NCBI GenBank assembly: GCA_026770025.1
Contig: JAMXDE010000010.1
Coordinates: forward strand, 124,001 to 188,000
Source: Craspedostauros australis
Lineage: Eukaryota > Bacillariophyta > Bacillariophyceae > Mastogloiales > Achnanthaceae
Length of the DNA stretch: 64,000 nt
Direction of reading: 5' to 3'
The position numbers and the translations under genes are program-made. Below the pieces are notes generated by a model that was not told the DNA's origin, searched no databases, and was given only the letters and a program-made list of their open reading frames with translations. The stretch's first letter is position 1. Every line of letters starts with the position of its first letter. Shown piece by piece: positions 39,734 through 49,223 of the stretch.

Positions 39734-42700
39734 ATGAGCTCCTATCTCCGCAAAAGTGACCGCGTTGTCATCTTCGACGGCAAGCGTTCCAGCTGGACGG
39801 GTTGGAGCATCAAGTTCCTAGCTCGCGCCGCGGGCAGGGGCCTTGAGGACCTGTACCTCATGGATCTAGACAAGGTGGAGGTGAAGCCAGCTCCCTTCGG
39901 CCCCAGCGCCCTCATTTCCGATGTGAAGATCGAAGAGGGTGAGTCTATCGCGAAGAAGATAGCCTCGATGACTGCTGAGGAGAAGGAGGTATACAAGAAT
40001 GGGCTGGCTAAGTGCGCGTTTGAAGAACTGACCATGGTGATCAACCATGAAACTACGGAAGGCAATGTCGCCTTCATGGCTGTGGTGGGAACCAAGGGCG
40101 GGCCCACTAAGAGTGGAGACCCACGCAAGGCGTGGAAGGCCCTTGAACGCATCTATGAGCAACGTACCGCGCCTATCAAGGCAAAGTTGTTGGCTCAACT
40201 CAACGGGATGCGGTTGAAGAAAGGCGAGCACCCAGACACGTTCCTGACCGAGATGGAAGTGCTGCGTAATCGCCTTGGTAGTACTGGTATCAACATGGAT
40301 ATGCAACAGTACCACATGCTCGTACTCAACGCCCTCGGAAGGGAATACGAGACGGACATCAAGCTCTTGGAGCTCAAATTCGACGGTATGGAAAATACCA
40401 TGACCCTCGAAGACATCCGCGAGGCTGTCAGCGCCACCTACGATGGCCGACACCTCAAGCTTGGGAGCAACAGACGTGAGAGCAACAATGACAGGGAAGA
40501 GACTGCATTCGCTGCAGTAGGAGGCTTCAAAGGTCACTGTCGCAACTGTGGAGCCTACGGCCACAAGAAGGCAGACTGCCGCTCTGCCCCCAAGAAAGGC
40601 AACGGCAAGAACAAGAAGAGTGGCCAAGGAGACAACAACAGTAAGCCCAAGTTCAACGGGGAGTGTAAGTACTGCGGTAAGAAGGGACACAAGATCCTAC
40701 AGTGCTTCAAGCTGAAGGCAGCCATGAAAGAGGCAGACTCGGCTAATGTGGCAACTGATGGGATGGAAGGAAATAACGACGTAGCTCTTGTGATGACAGA
40801 CGAATTAATTTGTGTGCCCACCTCGGGAAACACGAACGAATTGGAAAATGTGACCAACTCGTCTGTGAACACAGGCGAAGCGAAAACACGCGACAACGAC
40901 AGCAACTACCAAGCTGACTCCAAGGTAATGGAGGACGTGGCCTTTGCATCCATCGTCGAACAGACTGACACATCTCCCATTGTTTCCTTGAGACCACACA
41001 ACGTCAACAACAAGATGAGCAACTCCAACCAAGGACAAGAATCCTACTACGACGCAAGCCTCACCAACGAAGGGGCCACCGACACCGAGGACGTGGATGA
41101 TGACATGGGCGATGCCAACCGAGGAGAAGCGGCACGTCGCCCTATCTTCAACTTCGCCCCAGAGCTCTCTCGTGTGGACCGCATGATCGGGAACTCGACA
41201 GGACTCGTCACCAACACGGCCTGGTGCCCTCTGTGCCTCAAGCGAGGACCACTCTACGCATGGTGCGTGGAATGCCCCCAAGTTCCTTTCTTCATCCAGC
41301 TCCACAATGAGCCGCGAGGCAATGTGCCAACCAACGATGAAGAGCGCGCGGAGCGACGCACCAGACTTGAGAGAGCTGGCTCCCTCCGCAATGCGGTTCG
41401 AGCATCGCTCAGCAACGTGCTCAAAGCGGATGATGTGCAAAGTGAGCTCGCCTTACTGTGCTACGACGCTGTGGCCACCCACAATGGGGACCGCACTCCG
41501 CTGATCGAGCCACGCACGGTGTATTTCAAACTGCACGAGATCAGAATGCACACCACACTGGGAGTGTGCCGCAACCCATGCAACATCAACAACAGCTTGG
41601 AATCCCGTCGCTTCGACCCCTTTCCCAGCGATCTGATTTCGCGCATGACACACCATGCCGCGAACTCCATCGTTTGGACCTACCATCCAGGTGACGGCGG
41701 AGTCCGAAACCCAAGTCCGGAGCACTGGGTGCTGCCAATCTACTCCGAACGCGCAGAACAACACGAGGTGGCAATGGTGGTCGGCAACACCGACAATGTC
41801 ACCGCAAGGCGCTCCTCCGTCGCACCGGATAACTACGAGACCAACACCTGGTTGGGCGATTCGGGCGCATCGTGCCATCTCACCAACAGCGACGAAGGTA
41901 TGACCAACATTCGCGTCTCCGATCAGAATGTGAAGATCGGGAGCGGACGCTTCCTCAAGGTGACCAAGGTGGGCGACAAGCGCATGACGGTCATGCAAAG
42001 GAACGGAAGGAGATACAACGTGGTGCTCAAGTCGGTGAAGTACGTGCCCAAGTTGTGGGTTAATCTACTGAGCATCAACAAGGCTCTCGAAAGCGGATTC
42101 AACATCAGCAACCTCGGCGTCATCATGACCCTGAAGAAAGGCAAGGCCCGCATCACCTTTGACCGCATCATGGCGACTCATAGCGGTTTCGTCTGCGGAG
42201 TGACCATGGTGAGCAACGCCAAGACGGACGACCAAGCTCATGTTGGCGTGTCAACCGGCGCACCTGTCGACATCAACACAATCCATAAAAAGTTAGGCCA
42301 CGTTGACGCGTACACCATCTCTCGAACAGCAGGGAGGTACGGCTGGAACGTGACAGGAAAACTGGACGTGTGTGTTGACTGCGCGATTGGGAAATCGCGA
42401 CAGAGACCGATGTCGAAAGCGACTCAACAACGAGCGAAAGGAGTCGGGGATCGATTGTTCATGGACACATCGAGTGTTCAGACACACAGCCTGGGAAAGG
42501 GCAAATACTGGCTTCTTGTGATCGACGATTACAGTGACTACTGCTGGAGTTACTTCATCACAGAGAAAAGCGACGTGGGGTCGAAGATGCTTTTGTTGTT
42601 CCAATGGCTCCAAGCGAATCAGCGAGTAACGGTTCAAAATGTCAGATGTGACAACGCAGGAGAGAATCGTTCTGCAGAGAAACTCTTACTTAACAAGGGA

Positions 42701-45385
42701 TTCGCCCCAACCTTCGAGTACACTGCGGCATCGACTCCGCAACAAAATGGTCGCGTCGAAAGGAAATTCGCGACACTCTACGGCAAAGTACGCGCCATGC
42801 TGAACCAAACCCATCTACCAAAATCAACGCGAGGCAAACTGTGGGCAGAGGGTGCTCACACAGCGACTCAGCTGGAGAACATCATTGGCACGAAGTCAAG
42901 GGATCCAGCATGTATACTGTTAAACGGAAAAATCCCGAAGTATGCAAACGACCTGCGTGTGTTCGGTGAGATGGGGATGGTACACATCGGTGGACAGGCT
43001 ATCAAGGCCAAACTAGACGACCGCTCCAAACCTGCCATGTTCGTGGGATACGGACAGTCGCACGCGAAAGGAGTGTACCGCATGATGAACCTTGCTACCT
43101 CGAGAATCCTGATGACTCGAGACGTAACATGGTTGAACAAGTCATATGGAGAGTTCAAGGGTATCAAGGATGCCAACAGATCCAGAGTGATGAACCCCGA
43201 CAACGACTCCTCATCAAGAGACTCGTCTCCAGAGAGAGGAGTGACTTGGCTTCGCCAATCGGATAGTATGAACGATATAGAGACCGATGAGGATGACCAG
43301 CGCAGCAGAACCAAAGAACAAGGTGATACAGAGGAAGCCGCGCTAGACAAGGACGACCTGCTACCCGTCCAAGAGGATCAGGAACCAAACGATGATGTCG
43401 GCGATGAATCCGGAAGGGACGAGGATGAAAGGAGTGAGGAAAGAACGGTAGAAGAAGAACCGCCCTCGACTCCAGTCACAACACCTGTTGCGTACGTACC
43501 AAGGATGGTCAGAGATCTCGCAGGGTACAACAACTCGCCCGTCCCTAAGGAGGACAGAGACTACGGGTCTAGCGAGACCTCCGAATCCGACGATGAGAAG
43601 GAAGAGACTGCCCAAGAGACAGAAGCCGAAACAACGGCGACAGGGGGACCTAGCTTCCACACAGACGGGTCAATGTTCAACAGAGACGTCGCAGGCATGA
43701 TGATTGATACCACTCACGGAAAGATGAGGCTGGATGACTTCGTCACTGCGAGCCAAGTAACGAATGATCGAGTCAGACCCGAGCAAGCAAGCGTAGCTAT
43801 GATGCTAGACCCTACCACTTTCGAAGAATGCTGGGACCATGCAGATCCCGAGAAGAGAAAGAAATGGAGAGAGGCCATCAATAAAGAGTTCAACGATATG
43901 ACCAGAAGAGGAGTATGGGAGAAGATCAAGAGAAACCGAATGCTGAGAGATTGGCGATGCGTGAAGACCAAGTGGGTATTCAAGGAGAAGAGGAACGGAG
44001 TCTTCCGGGCCAGACTCGTCGCCTGCGGCTACTCACAGATCGCAGGAGTGGACTTCTCAGCACACCACGCACCAGTGATTCATGATGCAACCTACCGCAT
44101 CATGCTCACTATGAAGATGCTGTTGCACATGGATAGTATAATCATCGACTTCGAGACAGCATTCTTGCATGGAGAACTCGATGAAGAGATCTACATGCAA
44201 TGCCCAAAGGGCATGAGGCATGAGGCCGACGAATGCTTGCTGCTCAAGAAGACCATCTACGGATTAGTGCAGAGCGCCAGACAATGGAACAAAAAGCTGG
44301 TCGACATTCTACTCAAGCTGGGATTTCGACAGAGTAAAGTGGATCCATGCCTTCTGATTCGGAATCAGGAAGGGAGACTACTGCTAATAGGCACGTACGT
44401 CGACGACTGCCTATGCATCGGAGAAAAGGAGGAGTTGAAGCAACTGACGATCGACATTAAGGCTGAGCAATTCGGAATCAAGGTGGAGAACGACCTCGAA
44501 GACTACCTCAGCTGCAAGATCATCTTCAACAACGACCAGTCGAATTGCTGGGTGAACCAGCCACACATCATCAAGAATATCATCAATACATTCAAGGATG
44601 ACGTGCTGACTCTACAACGATACGGAACCCCAGGAACACCAGGACAGGGTATCCAGAGAAACTGCGACCTACCCAAAGTGGACAGTGACCGACACAGCAG
44701 ATACCGAAGCGGAGTAGGTATGCTGCTATACTTGGTGAAGCACTTGCGACCCGACATTGCGAATGCGGTGCGTGAGCTTACCAAAGTATTGGACGGACCA
44801 TCAGCTGCTGCATACAAGGAGATGCTGCGAGTAATGAAGTTCGTATCGGACACGAGGGACTACGGACTACGAATGCAACCAATCCCACTGGAGAACGACG
44901 CATGGAAGATCGAGATCTACGCAGACAGTGAGTTTGCGGGAGACAAGGATAACCGAATCAGTGTCGGGGGACATCTCGTCCTATTGCAAGGGGTGCCCAT
45001 CGTATGGAGATCGAAGGCACAACGAAGTGTAACTCTCAGCTCAACAGAGGCGGAATACGTCGCCCTGTCAGAAGCAGGAAAGGAGATTCGCTTCCTCACG
45101 CAACTAATGAAGGACATCGGCTTGACGATGACCAAACCAGTGGATGTGCATGTGGACAATGTGGGGGCTATCTTCATTGCCTCCAATCCGTCGACATCAG
45201 CACGAACGAGACACATCGATATACGACATCATTTCACTCGGGAGCTGATAGACAACGGAGAGGCACGAATTCAGTTTGTGCGCTCAGAAGACAACATCGC
45301 AGACGGCTTCACCAAGAACACAAAGAAGGAGATCTACGACAGACACAAAGGGAGCATCATTCAATTGAGATCGACCATGGATTAA
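39734..45385 (+). CDS. Copia-2 gag-pol polyprotein (intact)
   Basis: 1,883 residues from the ATG at 39734 (MSSYLRKSDR, good ACCATG context) to TAA. Order: gag; CCHC knuckles CRNCGAYGHKKADC (near residue 268) and CKYCGKKGHKILQC (near 310); an extra cysteine module WCPLCLKRGPLYAWCVEC (near 497-515); protease WLGDSGASC (near 706); pre-integrase with HKKLGH and CVDC; integrase (FMDTSSV, RCDNAGEN, GRVERKF, about 910-1010); acidic linker; reverse transcriptase (AFLHGELDEEIYMQ and YVDDCLCIG near 1555); RNase H (YADSEFAGDKDNRISVGG, SSTEAEYVAL, DNIADGFTKN). All catalytic acids are present. It is the closest relative of Copia-1 in the window, but the LTRs differ. Confidence 0.95.
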   Translation: MSSYLRKSDRVVIFDGKRSSWTGWSIKFLARAAGRGLEDLYLMDLDKVEVKPAPFGPSALISDVKIEEGESIAKKIASMTAEEKEVYKNGLAKCAFEELTMVINHETTEGNVAFMAVVGTKGGPTKSGDPRKAWKALERIYEQRTAPIKAKLLAQLNGMRLKKGEHPDTFLTEMEVLRNRLGSTGINMDMQQYHMLVLNALGREYETDIKLLELKFDGMENTMTLEDIREAVSATYDGRHLKLGSNRRESNNDREETAFAAVGGFKGHCRNCGAYGHKKADCRSAPKKGNGKNKKSGQGDNNSKPKFNGECKYCGKKGHKILQCFKLKAAMKEADSANVATDGMEGNNDVALVMTDELICVPTSGNTNELENVTNSSVNTGEAKTRDNDSNYQADSKVMEDVAFASIVEQTDTSPIVSLRPHNVNNKMSNSNQGQESYYDASLTNEGATDTEDVDDDMGDANRGEAARRPIFNFAPELSRVDRMIGNSTGLVTNTAWCPLCLKRGPLYAWCVECPQVPFFIQLHNEPRGNVPTNDEERAERRTRLERAGSLRNAVRASLSNVLKADDVQSELALLCYDAVATHNGDRTPLIEPRTVYFKLHEIRMHTTLGVCRNPCNINNSLESRRFDPFPSDLISRMTHHAANSIVWTYHPGDGGVRNPSPEHWVLPIYSERAEQHEVAMVVGNTDNVTARRSSVAPDNYETNTWLGDSGASCHLTNSDEGMTNIRVSDQNVKIGSGRFLKVTKVGDKRMTVMQRNGRRYNVVLKSVKYVPKLWVNLLSINKALESGFNISNLGVIMTLKKGKARITFDRIMATHSGFVCGVTMVSNAKTDDQAHVGVSTGAPVDINTIHKKLGHVDAYTISRTAGRYGWNVTGKLDVCVDCAIGKSRQRPMSKATQQRAKGVGDRLFMDTSSVQTHSLGKGKYWLLVIDDYSDYCWSYFITEKSDVGSKMLLLFQWLQANQRVTVQNVRCDNAGENRSAEKLLLNKGFAPTFEYTAASTPQQNGRVERKFATLYGKVRAMLNQTHLPKSTRGKLWAEGAHTATQLENIIGTKSRDPACILLNGKIPKYANDLRVFGEMGMVHIGGQAIKAKLDDRSKPAMFVGYGQSHAKGVYRMMNLATSRILMTRDVTWLNKSYGEFKGIKDANRSRVMNPDNDSSSRDSSPERGVTWLRQSDSMNDIETDEDDQRSRTKEQGDTEEAALDKDDLLPVQEDQEPNDDVGDESGRDEDERSEERTVEEEPPSTPVTTPVAYVPRMVRDLAGYNNSPVPKEDRDYGSSETSESDDEKEETAQETEAETTATGGPSFHTDGSMFNRDVAGMMIDTTHGKMRLDDFVTASQVTNDRVRPEQASVAMMLDPTTFEECWDHADPEKRKKWREAINKEFNDMTRRGVWEKIKRNRMLRDWRCVKTKWVFKEKRNGVFRARLVACGYSQIAGVDFSAHHAPVIHDATYRIMLTMKMLLHMDSIIIDFETAFLHGELDEEIYMQCPKGMRHEADECLLLKKTIYGLVQSARQWNKKLVDILLKLGFRQSKVDPCLLIRNQEGRLLLIGTYVDDCLCIGEKEELKQLTIDIKAEQFGIKVENDLEDYLSCKIIFNNDQSNCWVNQPHIIKNIINTFKDDVLTLQRYGTPGTPGQGIQRNCDLPKVDSDRHSRYRSGVGMLLYLVKHLRPDIANAVRELTKVLDGPSAAAYKEMLRVMKFVSDTRDYGLRMQPIPLENDAWKIEIYADSEFAGDKDNRISVGGHLVLLQGVPIVWRSKAQRSVTLSSTEAEYVALSEAGKEIRFLTQLMKDIGLTMTKPVDVHVDNVGAIFIASNPSTSARTRHIDIRHHFTRELIDNGEARIQFVRSEDNIADGFTKNTKKEIYDRHKGSIIQLRSTMD

Positions 45386-45481
45386 TGGAACAGAAGAGAT
45401 GAGTGCAAGAGCAAGACAAGGGAGTGAGACGAGAGACGATTTGTGTGTGTGAGTGAGTATGGTGGTGCGACAATGGAAGGG

Positions 45482-46258
45482 TGTCAGGAATCGGGGGTAC
45501 GACTTTGCAAAGATACCCTATTCTACCGCAGCTCCCATGAGGACTGACCGGAACCGGAATGGTATTAAGTGCAAAGATACCCATGATTGCCGCAACCCCC
45601 AATAGCATCTACCAGACAAACCGCAACCTAGCAATCGACCAGTTGCACTCGGACAGCCCAATGGCCTTACCTGTCTTATGCGACATCCAAGCACCCTCAT
45701 CCAGTGGCCTACTCGGCCATGTCCCGATAACGGTCGGGAACGGAGAGATTTATGACAATGGCAACACACCAGCCCTGAGTGAATCGAATGAGCGCGACAA
45801 CCAATATATCTGAACAAGTCGATGCGTCCCTGAGAACCTAATGTGAGAAAGCGAAACAGAGGCGATCCCTATTCACCCAAGACCACGATCCAGATGACAA
45901 TAAGTTCCAAGCATCCAAAGGCAACCATCGAGATGACCGGAGGGAGGAACTGAAATGAAGCGGGACCAGTGAGGTGACAGGAGACCGAAGGAGAGGTACC
46001 TACAGGTCTACGAGTATGATCTTGACGAATGTAGGTGCTCTCCAATCCTCAGCCAAGCAAACGATGAACCACGATGAAAGCAAGATGAAGATGCAGACGA
46101 AAGGAGCCAAGCTAAAGGGTGTAACCTCGGGTGGCTACTGCGGATCATGTTTGTTGCGAATTGGAATCGAAAGGAGATGAGCATGTTGTGCTCACAGTTC
46201 TAAAACGGTACAGACTGATAACAGATTAGTCTACTACTATAACCCCGGATTTCCAACA
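45482..46258 (+). repeat. Copia-2 3' LTR
   Basis: 777 bp, followed by target copy TGTCGT at 46259-46264. Confidence 0.95.
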
Positions 46259-46264
46259 TGTCGT

Positions 46265-46803
46265 TCCTCACGAAACACATGGCAACGTGCCAACACGCCA
46301 GTGTACTTACATGTGTATACTCCGAGAGAGTGTCGCACACGACAGAAGACCCATGTTTCTCCACCATCGTCGACTAACAGGAGCAAATCAAATAGATACG
46401 TTGAGCGTTGAATCTAGACCAACGCTAGATATACACTTATACTCGTAGGGGTATAGTTCTTTATGCTCTAGGAAACATCTATGTTCATTCAATGTATACA
46501 TTCATTGGACTTTGAATATAGCAAAACAGATGTACGAAGGGAAAATCCAAGGCAAAACGGATGCGTTGAACTATAGTACTGCAGAGTAGACGTCTACGTA
46601 TCCCGTATTTTTTGTTTCGGTTTATCGCGCTGCAACGCGCTGGTCCATTGCTCCGCCAATCCTGTCAGCGTCGCAAGGCGCCAGTTCATCGCGCGTCGCA
46701 CACGAATGGTGGGTTGCATCGGAATGGAAGTCTTCATCTCACAAATGACGTTGATACTAAATCGATCCCTGGTTCACAATTCACAAGTAAGTGCCGCCGC
46801 AAC
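46265..46803. promoter_or_regulatory. H2 control region, accessory-gene side
   Basis: The rest of the divergent intergenic region of H2, adjoining the accessory gene start. AT-rich stretches (for example around 46430-46500) are present. No gene or clear motif cluster is seen. Confidence 0.35.
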
Positions 46804-48747
46804 ATGCCGAGGAAGGCCGCTCCGGCGAAACAAGACAGTTCCGATGGAGCGGAGTGGAACGAGCAGCTCTGCCCTCAGATCCGCGAGTTGAGGGCATTGC
46901 TCGAAAGCGGCGAAATTCCGATGAAGAAGAGCGCGAGACTTGTGTGGAAGGAAAACCCCCAATTGGCATTCCTGTCGAGGCGCAACTTCGCTCGGAATCT
47001 TCGGAATTTGCGCTGTAACGTGAAGAGAAACCGAGCGAAGAAGGCGACTAAGGCCGGTACGTGATTACGCGTGCATGCCTACAAATTATCATTTGTTACT
47101 TGTTTATTCACCGCATCATTCTCACCCTTCTCAGTGCGCATGGATACAAAATTCTCTCCCAACGTTTCCGATCTTGTCGCGAACGCAACTGCGTACAAAG
47201 ATCAATTTGACGAAGCAATCAAAAAAGTATCAACGCAGCAACCCGAAGACGCGAAGGAAACCATGGACGCTTTTTTGCGCATGGCCTACAGCCCAGCACC
47301 CACCGCTCCAACCGCGATGCCAACAACAGCCCGTCCCTCCGCCAAACCAAACACGGCGCACATGGCATCGCCCATCCCCACCCATCCATCACCAACACCA
47401 AGACCTCTCTACCACGCCATGGACACGATGACTGCTGCTCGTACTGAGCCCTCGTCTGTTCATGCCCCTCCACCGCATGTGGCTTCTCCTCCTGTTGCTC
47501 CTCCTGGCTTTGCCGCAAGTCGTGGCATGCTGGTGACGAACACTGTTACTGGGACACCCTTGCAAGAGGGCCCCAGTCGTGCGCGTGCGATTGAAACGTG
47601 GATGGACAAGAACACCGAAATTTTCTTGCCCGCTGTGCGCCACGCGTACTCCCCAGCCGGTCGTGGGGAGGTGTTCGAAATCACGTTCGAGCTGCCTGGC
47701 GGGACTTGCTACGGCGATGTCAACGTGCTGATCAAGGAGCATGGGCGCGTGTTGGAGGTGAAGCTCGATCAGAACCAAGAGCTCGCGTCATCCGCCGCAA
47801 CCGACAAGGAGCTGCTTGATCGCTTGAACGAAACGGTTCCTCCGCACCTCAAGATTCGTTCTTTCCGCAGGCAACGCGAACGCAGCGAATCCTACGTGCT
47901 TGCTGTTCGCAACATGTGTCGCGGGCACCCACGGCCTGTCCGCGTGCACAAGGAGTTCTTGCCGATCCAAGTCAGTGACCGGTTTGAAATGACTGTTGAT
48001 CAAGCCATGCATGGGATTGATTTTATCAATCCTTCTGTTGGCATCAATGATCGGGAGAGCGATGTGCACACTGATGCGCCCCTGCTGATCGTGCGCATGG
48101 TGCCGGTCTACAGCGCGAGCCCAGTCACCCATTGCGCCACCAACTTGGCGCGTTACAGGCGAACAGAGAGGCATAGCAAACTTAAACTGAACCCTCGTGC
48201 TCACCAGAGAGAGGATGACTACAGTTCGTCCGATGACGAATGCACGTTTTCCCGTCCTGCGCCTGTTCGCATGACAGTTTCTCGTGGTCGCCGAGCTACC
48301 GGATCAGGACATTCTGCAAGGGTAAGTGTTTTCGATACCGGTTTCGTCTTCTGTTCTTCACAACTCCCACTTGTTCACTCACACATCCTTGGGTTCTTTC
48401 TTTTCACTGTGCAGTCCGCTCGTCAACCATCTCGCGTGACTGTGGGTTCGATGGACACGTCTACTCGTGCTTCCCGCCGCGCTGCTGCTCGCAGACGTGC
48501 TCGTCGCGCTGATATTCCTGACCCCGTCGTGGTGCCTTCCGCTGTTGTCTCCAGCGCCAGCACTCAGCGTTGCGCCACAGTCATTCGCAAGATTCGTGTG
48601 GCTGAGTTGATTAAGATTGACTGCGACTCAGACGACGAGGAGGAGGAGTACTACTACTGGCCGCCGGTAAGCCCCAAGACCGAGGAGGTCGACGCACCAC
48701 CGGAGAACCCCGACACCAAGGAGGACGATACCACAGAGACTGAGTAA
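46804..48747 (+). CDS. Harbinger H2 accessory protein, putative SANT/Myb-like DNA-binding
   Basis: The exons are 46804-47056, 47135-48321 and 48415-48747, about 590 residues. Intron 1 (78 bp, GTACGT donor, CTTCTCAG acceptor) is phase 1 and rejoins exactly; intron 2 (93 bp, GTAAGT donor, TGTGCAG acceptor) is phase 0. Exon 1 (MPRKAAPAKQDSS) holds EWNEQLCPQIRELRALLESG...RRNFARNLRNLRCNV, which parallels the N-terminal block of the H1 accessory protein, followed by a basic stretch. A Pro/Thr-rich linker leads to a central domain (about residues 260-420) and a basic RAARRRARR stretch that may be a nuclear signal, then an acidic end. Divergent from the H2 transposase; it lies 198 bp from the right element end. 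Confidence 0.75.
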
Positions 48748-48930
48748 GACTGGAGCGAGTCCCATGCAGCACGAACAACCAACGTAACATAACTAGTGAC
48801 CAACCGTAATACCATGTTCACACTACGTCGATGAACTGTCTATGGGAGTACCTTCTAGATTGTGAATATGTTACACGATGACTACTTGGACTACCAATGG
48901 AGTCCCATCGGAAAACGACGCCGAAAACGT

Positions 48931-48945
48931 ATTTACCGCGCTTCC
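48931..48945. repeat. H2 right terminal inverted repeat
   Basis: ATTTACCGCGCTTCC, followed by CGAG (48946-48949) and then by sequence continuous with copy A from 4470. Confidence 0.85.
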
Positions 48946-49223
48946 CGAGAGAAGGATCCACACCAACAACAAACAGCGCGACCAAGAGAAGGAGACACAC
49001 AAAGAAAGCGAGACAAGGCGAGGGACAGCAACACAGTATACTTTCGTGCACAAACCCCTGGTCGCACTCTGCTCGAACACATCACCAGAAGATATCAACC
49101 CACTTTTCATTGAACGGTGCAATTGGAGCACACAATCGACGTCTCTGCCATTCTATACTTACCGCACTCCGCAAGCTTCCTCCAACACCAATCATCCATC
49201 CAGCCATCGACCATCATCTCAAC

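Larger units (their letters stand above)
38876..46258 (+). mobile_element. LTR retrotransposon Copia-2 (7,383 bp), nested in H2
   Basis: LTRs 38876-39652 and 45482-46258, both 777 bp, begin TGTCAGGAAT and end CCAACA. The flanking repeat is TGTCGT (38870-38875 and 46259-46264). Purine tract ATGGAAGGG precedes the 3' LTR. I count about eight LTR differences (about 1%). The polyprotein is one uninterrupted frame, so the element may be autonomous. Confidence 0.95.
27698..48945 (-). mobile_element. PIF/Harbinger DNA transposon H2 (21,248 bp with two nested Copia elements; core about 6.0 kb)
   Basis: The ends are GGAAGCGCAGTAAAT (27698-27712) and ATTTACCGCGCTTCC (48931-48945), inverted repeats with 14 of 15 matches. 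They are related to the H1 ends. Flanks are CGAG at 27694-27697 and 48946-48949 (or GAG if a 3-bp duplication plus one extra C). Copy A shows the uninterrupted site at about 4466-4475. Inside are a minus-strand transposase (36593-37612) and a plus-strand accessory gene (46804-48747), the same divergent plan as H1 but reversed. Copia-1 and Copia-2 lie inside it with their own target duplications, so they arrived later. Removing them leaves a 6.0-kb element with both genes open. Confidence 0.87.

Noticed and set aside
27691..48950. Shared stretch ATTTACyGCGCTTCC in opposite orientation at 27.7 and 48.9 kb read as an inversion breakpoint
   Set aside because: It is better explained as the terminal inverted repeats of H2, with a CGAG target duplication and the uninterrupted site in copy A.
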